In this document: positions 44,629 through 56,900 of the stretch, one piece after another
How positions within the stretch are numbered: the first letter of the stretch is position 1
Layout of the letters: each line of letters begins with the position of its first letter
DNA from: Chrysoperla carnea
Taxonomy: Eukaryota; Arthropoda; Insecta; Neuroptera; Chrysopidae
DNA length: 64,000 bases
Direction: 5' to 3'
Assembly (NCBI RefSeq): GCF_905475395.1
Contig: NC_058337.1
Location: forward strand, 7,986,983-8,050,982
Program-made: the position numbers and the translations under genes
Notes under the pieces: model-generated
What the model was told of the DNA's origin: nothing
Databases searched by the model: none
What the model saw: the letters and a program-made list of their open reading frames with translations, nothing else

Positions 44629-45283
44629 TTAAGGATGTATGAGCATGGTAGTGGGGGCACAAATTTAAAAATAGATATTTTCAATTTTGATGATAAATTT
44701 ATGTTATTACTTGACGATATAAGACGAAAAGTAAGAATAAAATTTTTCAATATCTGGCTTAATTTTCAAAATATCGAAAATTGAAAATTTTGTTTAATTA
44801 TTTAGCTTTCGATATTTCGAAAACCAAGACACATATTGAAAAATTTTATTCTTATTTTTCGTCTACATTCATGAAGTTATAACAAAATTCATCATCAAAG
44901 TTGAAAATAATATAAAAATAATTTCAACCCTTAATCTACCCTGCTCTTAAATCCCTTATATGGACGGTGACACTTAGTTTTTTTCTTCTCTCTTTCTCTA
45001 ATTCATTGCTAATATGTTTACTTTCTATTAAAAAGATTTTTTTAAATTTGTTTTCATTCATTCCAAATGAAAATTATCAAAAACTTCCAAAATATGTCGT
45101 TTTTTGAGATTCCTCCATAAGAGCCAATGTATTTTATATCGATTTTTAATGACTTTTTTCTTAAAAATTTGCACGGTTACCTAAGCTGAAATTTTAACCA
45201 CATATTCTTTGAGTAAAAGACTACCTACAAACAAATTTTGAGCCTTTAAATCAAACATTGTTGTCATGCTCATACATCCTTAA
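44629..45283. mobile_element. TTAA-flanked MITE, copy 2
   Basis: TTAA then GGATGTATGAGCATG at the left and CATGCTCATACATCC then TTAA at the right, exactly as in 6259-6904; 647 bp between duplications. The two copies differ by few substitutions and a short TC-rich insertion near 44983-44996, so both are recent. The copy sits inside LINE-derived sequence that resumes at 45284. Confidence 0.88.
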
Positions 45284-45415
45284 AAGGAATTATGCTGATG
45301 GAAATATAAAATACAAAAAAAGAGCACATCGGTGTTACGAGTGTAACGAAAAGGAAAATTAAGAATATGTTGTATTCTTTAGAAAATGTCATGAGTCTAT
45401 CATCAAATGCGCTGG
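45284..45415 (+). mobile_element. LINE C-terminal zinc-knuckle-like relic
   Basis: The plus strand reads KKRAHRCYECNEKEN-stop-EYVVF and FRKCHES, matching the Cys-X2-Cys ... His/Cys tail of jockey/R1-type ORF2. One stop interrupts it. The TTAA element inserted just upstream. Confidence 0.5.
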
Positions 45416-46507
45416 TTACTCAACCGCCTAGCCTATTGATAACTAAATCCTTAATTTAACGCTAAAGGTGCAATTCCACTGAGGCAACACTGAGCGGCAT
45501 AGTACATAATATTTTACTATTTACGATATTAGCTAAAATATGTAATTAAGTTTCCGATTTTCCATTTATAAAGAAACATTCTTACCATATTGCCTGTGAA
45601 AAAAATAATTAGAATTCTCTTCTGTAAATATTATAACCCACATAAAGTTAAGAAAACCTTAGTAAAAACATTGACAATTAAACAAACATTGATCAATATT
45701 TGCCAATAAAATTATTTACATGGGGATACAAACTATCATTCCATTTTCACCTCCTTTAAGTGAAGCTAGGAGGGTGAAAAATATCTTACTTACCAAATGT
45801 ACACAAGTTTCATTGAAATCAATCAAGCCGTTGACACTGTGCCACAAAATTTTTACATATTAGATTTTTATTAATTAGAGTATTATAGTAATAAAATTGT
45901 GAACGATTTTGATATATTTCTGTTTTAGGTAAAATTTGAAAGGGTCTTTGAAGTTTTGGAAAATTGTTTACTTTGTGAACAAGAAACCAGAGTTACAAAC
46001 GCTGATATTATTAACACTGAAAAAAATCCAGCTATAAAATTTACTATCTATGATCACGTATTTATAACTCTCGTAATGACGTTGTCGTATCCTAACGATT
46101 AGATTTTTACAATAAGTTTCCACGTAACCGTATTAAGCTTTTTACATAATTTATAATGTAATGTCTCTTTTGTGTTTATGTAGTACCTTAAAGCCACATT
46201 TTTTAGGTATTCATGTGTACCCATACTTATTCATATTCGTTAATACCGTTTTCATTCCTATAGTTGTTAATCTCAAATATTAACATAAATGTGAATAGGG
46301 TTGTTTAGACGAATCGCCAATTCACATAGCTGTGTGTATGCATATAGTAAATGATTAATGATAACATTTAAATATCTAAAATCACATTCTATTTATATCA
46401 TTAATCATATTAATTTTATTTTAAATCAATTTAAAAAAAGTATAATTGCTACTCATAACCATTTGATTTCAAACACCAATCAGAACATATTTGTCACAAC
46501 ACACCTA
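45416..46507. other. Spacer, no gene seen
   Basis: AT-rich; nothing recognised. Confidence 0.4.
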
Positions 46508-46879
46508 TTCGCTCCGTGCGTGAGTTTCGTTTCCATGGTAACGATACACTACTTTAATTATAGAATTGTATGGATTGCATTTAAGACTTACATTTAAAAT
46601 TTAATATTCTTGTCTCACAAATTTAAATAAATAATTATGATAATTTACATTTGAAAAATAATATTTGTTCAATTTGATTTCTTATTTTCACAATTTTTAA
46701 TGCATTAAGTTTAATTAATTCGTGTTTTTCAATAATTTTAATTTGACATTTCTATTAGGTACATTAACATGTAAAGAATTGCAAATTAGTCATAACAGCC
46801 CCCTTAAACTCCAAAATTTTTCACTTAAAGCGCTGGCATCGATTTTATTGTCCCCTACCATGACTAGGCACACAACGAA
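46508..46879 (+). mobile_element. TA-flanked ~390-bp MITE, copy 3
   Basis: CCTA|TTCGCTCCGTGCGTGAG at the left and GGCACACAACGAA|TAGG at the right. Body nearly identical to copy 2, lacking a short segment near 'GGATGCATATATAATTGTAT' and carrying 'ATTAGGTAC' near 46756. Confidence 0.8.
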
Positions 46880-46959
46880 TAGGCCGTCCAAAATAACTGA
46901 AAATAAGCGATTTCATGAATTTATTCAAAGGCAAAATAAAAACTAAAAAAAAAGGAAGG

Positions 46960-47480
46960 CTTCGGGATCTAGTTTAAGACCCCACTAACGTGCAGTCTCA
47001 AAAGTGCTAGGGTAGCGTTAATTAACGCTATGTATATATAAAAAAACGAATTTTGGCCAACATCTAGGAAACCATCAACTTTATGAAAAATAGTTTCAAA
47101 AAAAAAATTCTCGGAAATTTGTAAAATCAAAAATTTGATATCTTCAGCCATTTTCCCGAAACCATCAACTTTATGAAAAATAGTTTCAAACAAAAATTAT
47201 CGGAAATTTGTAAAATCAAAAATTTGATATCTTCAGCCATTTTCATATAATTTCAAACAAAAGTTGTTGGAAATTTTGTTTTCTAAAAACAATGTGCAGT
47301 GAACAATTTCGACATATTTAGCCATTTTCAAAAAGATCAATTTTTTTTTATGTTTTTCGTTAATTTTCCAATTTTGAATTTGCTGACTGCGAATATAACG
47401 ATAAAAAATTGCAGGGCGCACCCGGAGGTCGGTTAGCCCTGGTATGGACGTCGTCTACAGCAATTACCATCCGGTCTTAG
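46960..47480 (-). repeat. Dispersed repeat E, copy 2, inverted
   Basis: Reverse orientation of 19880-20400: 'GCTAGGGTAGCGTTAATTAACGC', 'AGGAAACCATCAACTTTATGAAAAATAG'. An internal segment 'GAAACCATCAACTTTATGAAAAATAGTTTCAAA' to 'GATATCTTCAGCCATTTTC' is duplicated in tandem (about 47070-47155 and 47158-47240). Confidence 0.75.
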
Positions 47481-47619
47481 GCCAATGTCGTGAAGCAATA
47501 GTTCTGATAAAAATTTTGTTGCTCAGAATTTAAACAATCGCAACCTTTGCAGTGTTTACAAAATTTTTTACATTTTATAATTTTCGACAGCCAAATGTTC
47601 AAGATAACTACAAAAAATA

Positions 47620-48090
47620 CCTTATATATCAAAATCACCTCCAGGTGCGCTCTGAATCTTTTTTATCGTTATATTCGCTATCAGGGATTCCAAAAACCCT
47701 CTAGTAACAAAATTCAGAACTTTTTACACATAATTCGAGTATAATGATTGATAACGAAAAATGTATATAAAATTGATCGGTTTGAAAGCGGCTAAATGTA
47801 TCGAAATTGTTCACTATATTTTTTTAGGACAACAAATTTATTTTAATTTAAAAATTTTTATAAAATCAATTGATTTCAAGATATTGTTAATTAGCATATA
47901 AATCTATACATTTGACCATTTTTCCCGATTTTCGAAGATATCAAAATTTTTGATTCTAAATTTTATTAACAAAAAAAAATTCCCGTCAATTTTTGTTTGA
48001 AACTATTTTTCATAAAGTTAATGGTTTCCGAGATATTGGCCAAAAATCGTTTTTTGATGTATACATAGCGTTAATTAACCCAACCCTAGA
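47620..48090 (+). repeat. Dispersed repeat E, copy 3
   Basis: 'ACCTCCAGGTGCGCTCTGAATC' through 'GTATACATAGCGTTAATTAACCCAACCC'. With copy 2 it forms an inverted pair about 1.1 kb across, centred near 47550. Confidence 0.75.
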
Positions 48091-48109
48091 TTTTTTTTTA
48101 AGAAGAGTA

Positions 48110-48480
48110 ATTGTGAGTTTTAGGATATATACTTTAAAATGGAAAATAAAAAAGTAAATGATGGCAGGATATGTGGCATGTGTGGTGCGTTTGAGACGAT
48201 CGAATACTTGATAGAGGAGTGTTCTGGTACCGCTGGGAAACGTGGAACGAAACTTCATCAATTAAACATGCAAAATGCAATATATATTTTAAATATTCAA
48301 GATAATGATCTTATTAATGATGTTGTTATTTCTTTGAGATATATATTGTATAGGCGTAATGAAATGCTATAAATATTATACTTCCGTGATTATGTTCTTT
48401 TAATGATGATTTTTTTTTCTTTTCTTTTTCTGTATTCTTAATGTATTTTTCATTTTGAATTAATTTGTTATAAATTGATT
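48110..48480 (+). mobile_element. LINE ORF2 C-terminal fragment
   Basis: Frame 48139-48372 reads RICGMCGAFETIEYLIEECS followed by LINMQNAIYILNIQDND-type sequence and a stop, matching the CxxC...H/Y...C tail of non-LTR retrotransposons of the jockey/R1 group. The downstream T-rich stretch may be its 3' UTR. No reverse transcriptase precedes it. Confidence 0.6.
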
Positions 48481-48899
48481 TGTACTAATTTGTATACAGT
48501 GTGTCGCAATTAAGATGAAGACACTCTCATATTTTCATTACTTATAGGCATATCGATTTGTAATATTCATTACTTATAGGCACAGTCATAAAGGGTGATA
48601 GGTCACATTTTTTAAGAGCCGAAATTTGAATTGTAAACTTGGCCTACTACAAATTGACAAATAGGGCCGATTGTTAATATTTTGCCTAGCGTCGGAGATG
48701 GTTAGACATATCGAAAAAAACTTTTTGAAAAAGTTTCTTAGAATATTTTCCGAATTGAATCATTCTAACCTCACTGAACTTGATAATGCCATAAATAAAA
48801 AAATAGATAAAATCCTTCTGTTGCGGATTAAATATAATTGAACACAAATGGCAAATCTGTGTGCATTTGAAAGTTGTTGCTCTGCTGCTTAGACTAAAA
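48481..48899. other. Spacer, no gene seen
   Basis: Contains a small direct repeat 'TTCATTACTTATAGGCA' (near 48535 and 48569). No gene. Confidence 0.4.
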
Positions 48900-49490
48900 C
48901 TAGGCTTCACGAAATCGTCATAAAAAAGAGCATTATAAAAAAAAAAGTTGGGATCCCATCGTCAGTAACTTTAACCTGGACTAAAAAACTGTTTAAAATG
49001 ACCCTTCAGTTAACCCACAAAAAGTGTTACTTCCGCCATGCATATTAAACAAGGACTGATGAAAAATTTCGTAAAACCAATGAACAAAAATAAAGCTGCT
49101 TTTCAATATCTATGCCAGAAAAAACAAGGTTAAGGTACATTCGTAGGCCTCAAATAAGAAATTTATTTAAGGATGACTTAATGACCTAACTTTGATTCGG
49201 TTATAGAAGGTACAGAAAAAAAAGCCTGGGATGCTGAACTTATAGAAAATATGTTGTCACCATTCCAAAAACTTGGTGGTAATTTGTCCTCGAAAATCCT
49301 TTTTACATTCTCATTTGGAATTCTCTCCGGATAATTGTGGAATTTTTAGCGATGAAGAAGAGGAGCGCTTCCATCAGGATATCGCAAACATGGAAAAAAA
49401 ATCAAGGCCATTGGAGTGTTTTAATGTGGTCGGATTATTACTGGTCTGTTTGTCGAGATATTACAAAAGCAGAATATAAAATTTAATATT
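48900..49490 (+). pseudogene. Decayed transposon-borne ORF of a family common in arthropods
   Basis: Pieces in three frames fit one order: LLPPLHIKQGLMKNFVKPMN (about 49030-49090, with frame noise), RRPQIRNLF near 49146, KKAWDAELIENMLSPF near 49222-49265, HSHLEFSPDNCGIFSDEEEE (about 49312-49370) and RFHQDIANMEKK. I recognise this as a recurrent uncharacterised arthropod ORF found in many dispersed copies, probably from a DNA transposon; its formal name escapes me. Frameshifts and stops make it inactive. Confidence 0.5.
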
Positions 49491-49883
49491 TATTAATTAC
49501 TTTTGTATTCAGTACGTGAAAATCAATAAAAAATCTACTCTACATGAAGAATACTTTTTTAAAGTCAAAATTTGTAGACCAGTGAATAAAAGAAATGAGT
49601 AATTTATGTACGATTTTACTTACTTGCTTTGGTGACAATCTCCACGGGATAGGTTTCACGCGATTCTTCAGTATTGGATTGTATTTTTGGTAACTCCCTA
49701 ACTTCTCGTCCTAGGTTTTAGGTGGCCAAAAACATAAAGTTTCGTTTTAAAATAACTAAGAAATCGGGACAAATCTTAATCATTTTTTTCTCGTTTATTT
49801 TCTCGTCAAATTCGGCTAAAAAATTGTTTTAGTTCTGCTATTTTTATTTAATTAGCACTCAATAAGAAAAATAAATAAACTAT
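49491..49883. other. Spacer, no gene seen
   Basis: Nothing recognised. Confidence 0.4.
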
Positions 49884-49930
49884 ACTATACTAGCTGTGAA
49901 CTACCCGCTTTGCTGGGCAACATCCACCCG
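49884..49930 (+). repeat. Truncated end of repeat C
   Basis: CTAGCTGTGAACTACCCGC then TTTGCTGGGCAACATCCACCCG; homology with 27455 stops after about 45 bp. Confidence 0.65.
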
Positions 49931-50269
49931 ATTGGCGATATTTGTTCCTTGCTTGTAGTCTTTTTTTTTTCAGATTTTAACCCATTTACGCCCACCGTAC
50001 TCGTTTGAGTGCAATGAAAGAAATAGATAGCTGGCGATATTTATTATCATGCCAGGGTTCATATCTGTGAAAAAATGTGGGTATATTCTTGTGCGGGGAG
50101 TAGTTTTCGAGGTTATGATATGTGAGGTGATTTGGTTCCTATATGTTGTTATCGGAAGTACTGATTCATCATTATCTTATACAAAAATTGAATGGTTTGC
50201 TCTAGTTTGGATTTTACAAGCAGGTAAAGTTGCTCGTCCGAGTACAATGGGCGAAAGCAAGTAGTTTTA

Positions 50270-50755
50270 TGATATACTTTATTTTGAAACCAAATAAGCC
50301 CATTGTGATAAATGGAAAGCGTTTTGCAAGACTTCTAGAAATTGAAGTTGAGGCTTCACATCAATCATAAGTCGATATTGTTAATGTTCCTCCTCAACCT
50401 GATGTTCAGACCGACGAGGAAGAATTTAACAACGACGACTTGATGTTCCCGGTTCACTAGAAAGTAGAAATACAGGCAAGCGAATCTGAAGATGAAAAAA
50501 TCAATCCCTCATTGTGAGAGCTTGCGAAAAAATTCAGAAAAATTAAACGTAAAACGGAAACTCCCATTAGGTGGACTCGCAAAGAACTGAACATTCATGT
50601 GTTATCTAGAGGCGGTGCCAGTGAACGGTTCGAAAATGTGGTAAATGAATTATCAGGGTATTTAACCCTAATGTTGTTCAGGTTTTTGAAAAGCTTTTTG
50701 ATAAGCAAGTGGCCGAGCACATCATGGTCCAAACACGCTTGTATGCAAAGAGAGA
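50270..50755 (+). mobile_element. piggyBac-like transposase N-terminal relic
   Basis: Fragments in two frames read KPIVINGKRFARLLEIEVEA, VDIVNVPPQPDVQTDEEEFN (acidic N-terminal region), KTETPIRWTRKELN and VVQVFEKLFDKQVAEHIMVQ followed by TRLYAKR. The last corresponds to the 'P...F..FFDEE....I...TN.YA' start of the piggyBac transposase domain. Stops and frameshifts are present and the catalytic Asp region is missing. A (GA)n tract lies at 50751-50766. The frame at 50049-50264 upstream may belong to the same element but shows no domain. Confidence 0.6.
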
Positions 50756-50819
50756 GAGAGAGAGAGATTTAAAATCATAGAAATTTAGAAACAGCATATT
50801 ATTTGAATAATTTTTGATT

Positions 50820-51160
50820 AAGGTAGTACGAGCGCCAAGGTAAGTTTAGACTTGTAGTTGAAATTATTTGTATCTAGTTTTCAACTTTGATAATGAATTT
50901 TGTTATAACTTTACGAATGTAGACGAAAAATAAGAATAAATTTTGTCGATATCTGCCTTGGTTTTCGAAATACCAAAAGCAAAATAATTTTAAAAAAATT
51001 CAATTTTCGATACTTTAAAAATGACTCCAGATATCGAAAAATTTTATTCCAACTTTTCGTCTTATATTGTCAAGTTATAACATTACTCACCATCAAAATT
51101 GTTACAATATATATTTTTTAATTTGTGCCCCCACTACCGTGCTCCTCCTACATTTTTAAT
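50820..51160. repeat. Diverged relative of the TTAA-flanked MITE
   Basis: Left 'AAGGTAGTACGAGCGCCAAGG' and right 'GTGCCCCCACTACCGTGCTCCTCCTAC' are inverted-repeat counterparts of the ends of the 6259 element, and the hairpin core 'GACGAAAAATAAGAATAAA' ... 'CGAAAAATTTTATTCCAACTTTTCGTC' is present. About half the length of the other two copies and much more diverged. Confidence 0.6.
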
Positions 51161-51737
51161 TAGTCGGGCACAACGAATTTTTTTTTTTCAATTATTTATT
51201 ATGTTTTAACTTTAATTTAAATAGTATTTTTTTAATTTCCTGCGACTACTTTTGGAGAAATGTATGTCCCATAATGTGAGAAATTATGTAGTTTTACATC
51301 ACAAAAATTAATGCCCAAACACACGGTCATTTAATTCGGTCAAAAATGTATGTATATAAATAAGAGAAAGATAGAAGAAACTTTCCAACGTGAAATAAAA
51401 CATAGTTTTTTATTTTTATCTTTCATCTTATAATTCTATGATGAATTCGAAAAAAAAGTAATAATCATTTATTTATGACGACAGAATTTTTTTAATTAAA
51501 CAGATCTAAATAATTAAATTAAATATATAAAAGAAAATAAAATTATTAATTAGTTAATAATTGTAATATATTGGTACGTTTCATCATAACATATAACTGT
51601 TAAGGGATTTGTCTTAATTGTTTGTTTCTCATACATCAATCACAGCTTGCCGTCTATCTACCAGACAAACGACTCTCCCAATGCTGTGCATGTATGTATA
51701 CAATACATACATCACAATTAGTCGCATCAATGATTGT
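51161..51737. other. Spacer, no gene seen
   Basis: Nothing recognised. Confidence 0.4.
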
Positions 51738-51930
51738 TTTTTCCCAGGAGTCCTCAATAACAGCTCCGATTTTTATGAATTTTGTTTCAAAATGATTCTT
51801 TTTGTATATTATTTAAAATCAGAAACATGTCAGAGGGGGGAAATAATCTGGAGGGAGAATACGCAATGGTCCAACTGATATATCGACGCCCAGTCTAAAT
51901 CGCTGATATATCGACGCCCAGTCTAAATGA
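51738..51930 (+). repeat. Repeat L, copy 2, with 27-bp tandem duplication
   Basis: Matches 40800-41060. 'CTGATATATCGACGCCCAG' plus 'TCTAAAT' is present twice in tandem (about 51876-51928), a duplication not seen in copy 1. Confidence 0.7.
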
Positions 51931-52359
51931 TAAAAGTTTGAAATTTCGAGAGGATATTGATTTTATACTGTAGGTTGCATTTAAGAAAGGATTTTTCGAA
52001 ATTCACCTCCTAAAAGGTTGAAATATGGGATGAAAATTGGTATGATTGTATGAAAATATGTACAAAATGTCATTTTTTAGTTCACTACCAAACCGATTTT
52101 AAAAATTATTTCACCAATAGAATGCTACATTATCAACAAGTGACATGGCCGTGTTTTCTTTTCAAAATAATTACGGATTCGCACCAAAAGTTAATATGTA
52201 CTAGATTCATTAATTACAATAATTTTTTTGTACTTTCCGAAGAAATGGCCACTATTACACTTACGTCAATAGACGAAGTAGGTATATCAAAAAATGTGTT
52301 ACGATTTTCTATCGTACCGTTCAGAAAATTGTTCAAATTCTTCCTTAATCGTATTTAAT
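51931..52359. other. Probable repeat-derived spacer
   Basis: A 102-codon plus-strand frame (52050-52358) follows 'TTCGAAATTCACCTCCTAAAAGG'; composition is AT-driven, with no domain. I do not support a gene. Confidence 0.35.
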
Positions 52360-53035
52360 CCAGTAACTTTACATTACAGTCTGCGTGAAATCCAGTATCT
52401 CTGATTTTTTGCAGACTTGTTTCTGATATTCACCCAATGAATAATCTAAGTGTGTGACCTCGAGCGCGGAACGCAACTTTGTCAAAAATCGAAAAAACCG
52501 TGAAAATTTCCGCTTGTTTTCTTCTTTTGGTGATTAAAAACCAAAATAACTGGTTTTTGATAGTACCTATTCAGGACGCTTTCAAGTAAACTAAATTTGT
52601 ATAATATAAAACTAGAATGGACTAGAATTTAAACCTAATGTTTCCGAAATGAAGCCTTTCAAATTTTATGATTTTTTCGTACATCTCAGTTTTTTGCAAT
52701 ATTCTGTCATTTTAAAAGATTTTTGACCCTGAGAAACACTATCACACTCCGCCGGAGGTTAGTACTATCCCCTGCTAGAATAATTCGAGTGACGTCTGAA
52801 ATATTGAAAAAATATTGAAAAAGTGCTATCAAAAACTTGCCCTTAAGGCTACAATCGCAAAAATCTGAACAAAAAGCCGAAATTTTCACGTTTTTTTTTC
52901 GATTTTTGACCAAGTTGCGTTTGGCTTGTGACAAGCTTGGATTATTCATCAGACCAACATCATAAACAAGTCTCCAAAAAATCAGAAATGCCGAATTTGA
53001 TTCAAACTGCCCTTACATTCAGATGACAAGGTTAC
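52360..53035. repeat. Repeat I foldback, complete
   Basis: Left arm 'CCAGTAACTTTACATTACAG', 'TTTTTTGCAGACTTGTTTCTG', 'CACCCAATGAATAATC' faces right arm 'GGATTATTCATCAG', 'ATAAACAAGTCTCCAAAAAATCAGAAATGCCG' and 'TGACAAGGTTACCG'. A single arm is at 28085 and a weaker relative near 59500-59700. Confidence 0.7.
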
Positions 53036-53596
53036 CGTATTAATAATTATTTCGTATATTTAATATACTATCAATGATAATAACAAGGATGATAACAAGG
53101 AGTAAAACCGCATAAATGAAGTTTTTGAACCTCGAAATAAAGTTTTTTATCTAATGGTCAGCATTCAATACTTCGTCCAACCAATTTGCTGTTTGGGCTA
53201 GTGGTTTGTTGGCAATTTTACTAAATTTCTATACAGACTTATATATAATTTTCTCCGAAAAATGCCGATATTTAAAAAAGGCAGTAATTCAAGAAATATT
53301 CTCAACTGTTTTGAGCAAAGTCAATAAAACTTATTGCATTCAATTCGTCATTTAAATTCTAGATGCTTTAAATAATCATAAAAAATGACGATATTCATTT
53401 TCAGATTCTACATTTTTGAAATCTTGAGGTCCAATGTATAAAAAAAATTCGGAATTAGGTGGCTTTCAACTTCGAAATCTGATCAGTATCGTATAGTTCC
53501 CTTTCAAACTCCTCGGGAATATTTGTTAATATGGATTTCATTTTTAATTTCATTTTAAAATTGGCATCGTTCAACGAATTAAAAATAATTTTTTGT
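53036..53596. other. Spacer downstream of the CCDC142-like gene
   Basis: Nothing recognised; lies beyond the poly(A) signal of the minus-strand gene. Confidence 0.4.
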
Positions 53597-53602
53597 TTTA
53601 TT
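53597..53602 (-). terminator. Possible poly(A) signal of the CCDC142-like gene
   Basis: AATAAA on the minus strand, 130 bases after the stop codon. Other A/T-rich variants are closer, so usage is uncertain. Confidence 0.4.
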
Positions 53603-53731
53603 TCAAAAATATTGTTTTTACTTCTATACATAATATTTGGTTTTCAGTTAAACAATATAAATTGGTTGTATATCATAAATAATTCATTACAAAACGAAAT
53701 AAACAAATAGAACTATTTCGAATAAATATCA

Positions 53732-53928
53732 TCAACTATCAACTTCACAACATAAGGTTGGTAAGAATAATGTTTTTTTCTTTTTAATTGCACGCAATTC
53801 TAGCCATTGTTCTTGATTTGGTACATACATTTCGGCTGGCATTCGTTCATGTCCTTCCCCTTCTGATTCTGATTGATTTCCTTCGTTATTTCCATTAGCT
53901 TTTTGTTGTCCTTGTTCATTTGTTTCAC
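53732..53928 (-). CDS. CCDC142: CCDC142-like terminal exon
   Basis: Acceptor TTATTACAG; 65 codons including stop. Low-complexity SETNEQGQQKANGNNEGNQS is followed by MPAEMYVPNQEQWLELRAIK and LPTLCCEVDS-TGA. The NQ(E/Q)xWLxLR element is the conserved C-terminal signature. No open reading frame of this exon exceeds 65 codons, so length-based searches would miss it. Confidence 0.8.
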
Positions 53929-56900
53929 CTGTAATAACATTGATTTTATTGCACTACTTTATATTTATAACCCGATCATCTTAGTCCAATAAGTGGTCAA
54001 CCTCGGAATCTAACGGAGCTGAATTATTGTACAAACCTTTATTTTGATTGTACAAATGTTGTCTCAAAAGTCACATATGGTCACGCGTGCGCGTATTCAG
54101 ATATTCAAGGTCAAAGGTCGCGACATGCAGTTTTTGGTAAATATCTCAGTTTGCCTTCAATCGTTAACATTTATTATAAAAGTTGTAGAGGATACAATTT
54201 TCTACAAATTTTGTCTGATACTTTTTTTATACGTTGAACCGTTTTTTAAATAGAGGGCGCAGAAAATGTAGCGCTCAGCTTAACGTACTTCAGTGCTGGG
54301 TCAATATTTATAAATATAAGGTATTCAATAATTGATTAAGTAGTATTTAATGAATTATTAAGTGAAAAAACCGTATAACAGACTGGGTCAATCGTGAATC
54401 ACAGTCTATTATTGCTCTGTTTTTTAAGACATAATCAATAGACTATATCATCAGAGCTATATTTAATACAACCCTATATACCGACAAAAAAATTATTTTT
54501 GGCTTCCATTTCCCTATTTTCCGAATTAATTTTATCGACGGCACATTATAGCACACCTTTTGATATTTTTAAATTCTAAAAACGACATAATGAAAACACC
54601 CTGACAAAATAATAGTTTTTGGCTGTCATTTCTCTAATTTTACGAATTTTCCAATTTTCTCGACTGTTATACTACTAAAAACAATTTCTAAATATTACCA
54701 ATACTTTACTTACTTTTTTTAACTTTTTCATCCATATCAATATGTTCACCGGGCGATCGTAATAATATTCGTCCAACACCTTCACATCGACGTAACACTT
54801 CATTACGCAGCATATGTTTACGAACATCTTGAGTGATAATTGCACAATTTATTAACCAATCATTGACGCTCGCAAAATCTGTTAATAGTTGTAAAGCTCC
54901 GTATCTTGTAAATTTTATTCTATTTATATAAATATGGTCCAACCACGCTTCGCACATTATACGTAATATCATATTGTTTGTGACATGATCATTGGTTGCT
55001 TCGAGCACAGGTAATAGAACTCGATCTAAAATTCATATAGATAATGGATAATTTAATCAGCCAAACTTTTGCAGGTCAAATATTTATTGCAGTTTTCTAG
55101 ATATTCATCGAAGTAAACTAAAATTCCTTTCAGGAAGATTCTGATAAGTCCAATCGAATATCAATTTCATTATTGTCTCTGTTTGCAAAGTAACAGAGAT
55201 CCGTAAGGTATAAATATGTAAAACTCTCGGAATCTAAGGATAGTCAATGTATCTTTATAAAAACTGTTCGAATACATTGTTTAAAGCTTACTTAAAAAAG
55301 TTAAAAACAAAATTTGTGCGAGCTTATCCAAGGGGAGTACTCCGGATTTCAATCACCAATAACTCGAAAAGTACTGACTTTTCGAAATATGTTTCAAAGA
55401 CACTTTTTGCTTAGAATCCATTCCTATATCGATTCCCGTTGTCATTATCAGCATAAATTTTTCCAACCCCGAGAAGGAGTGGCGCCCTGGACAAGATCGT
55501 ACAAATTTTTTTGTTTTTAACTTCTTTAACAAGCTTTGAACAATGCAGTCGCCACAATTTTTATAAAGATTCATTGACTGTTCTTGGATTCCGAGGTATA
55601 AATCTTACGGCTCTGCACTAATAAAACAAAATAAACTACGTGAAATTGAAAAAAGAAACCACCAGATAATCAGCCAGCAGTTTTCAGATGTCATTTGATA
55701 AAACATTATGTTGTACAATATCTCAAATACGGCTTTCTTGCCTTAAATATCTTTTTGGAACTTACAACTTTAATAAAAAAATTATGGGGTAGGTATAGTG
55801 AAAGGTTTTTTTACCATCGAAAAAATTAGAATAAACCTCACATATTTTCAACGAACAACTTCCGTTTTTGTTTACTTTGATTTTTTCTCTAGAAAAAACG
55901 AAATAAAAAGAAAACACCGATACTTGGTACACGTTGAGATTTCTTTATTTCATTTTTTGGCCATCAAGTTTCTTTCTAATGTAAAAAATGCTTACCTAAA
56001 TATGTTGCAACATACGAAAATGGTGTTTTTGGTATTTCATTCGATACTTTTCTCCAATGTTTATGACTTGGAAATACCATTTGTAAATTTGCTAAACATA
56101 AAGTACGGCATACTTTTGCCAAGACATCCAAACATTCTTGAGGTATTAACTGAAATTAAGATTAGTAATTTACAACTCTAAAACAAGCCACAAACGTATG
56201 TTATCGGTAAATCGCAGAAAAATCAGCCAAATACTGTAGGAAATAAAGCATTTAACCAAGGAATCGACTAGTCGTCAGTTGATTTTTATGGGAGCCGGTG
56301 GAAAATGCGAGTCTGAGTGTAGTCAACAAAATCAAAAACATGAGAACTTATGCTTCAAAAAAAAAAAAAAACTATTGGATTTCATATTTTGGACAATTTT
56401 AACAGCATTTTTATCCCTGACATTTTTTTACCTAACCCCACCGTTTTCGAGATATAAGCATTTGAAAAACAAAAAAGCGGATTTTCGCCGACGACTTGTT
56501 TTGACGAAAATAAAGATTATTTTGTGGTTCCGGTCAAAAATTTAATTTGACTGCCATTAGAAATTATATTTTGGACGATTTTAAGTATTTTTGACTCGTA
56601 ACAATTTTCAGTAAAACTCACTATTTTCGATTTATAAGCGTTTAAAACGGATTTTTGCCGAAAATTCGTTTTTTTGATGAAGATAAAAATTAGTTTATGG
56701 TTGTGGTACAAAATTTGAGTTGAAAACCAATTGATTTTGGACTATTTGATATTTTTTTTTACATTTTTAATCTTACTTCATCGTTTGTGATATATATTTT
56801 GTATTGCGGAAACTGAGGCTTAAATACGAGTTTTTTTTCAAATACTTATATATCGAAAACGGTGAGGTAAAATAAAGAATGTCGAGAGTAAAATAGCGTT

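Noticed and set aside
52050..52358. 102-codon plus-strand frame as a gene
   Set aside because: No domain, AT-driven composition, surrounded by dispersed repeats, no splice or poly(A) support.
55798..56181. 127-codon plus-strand open frame
   Set aside because: Shadow of a CCDC142-like exon on the minus strand, where splice sites and phase fit; the plus frame has no domain.
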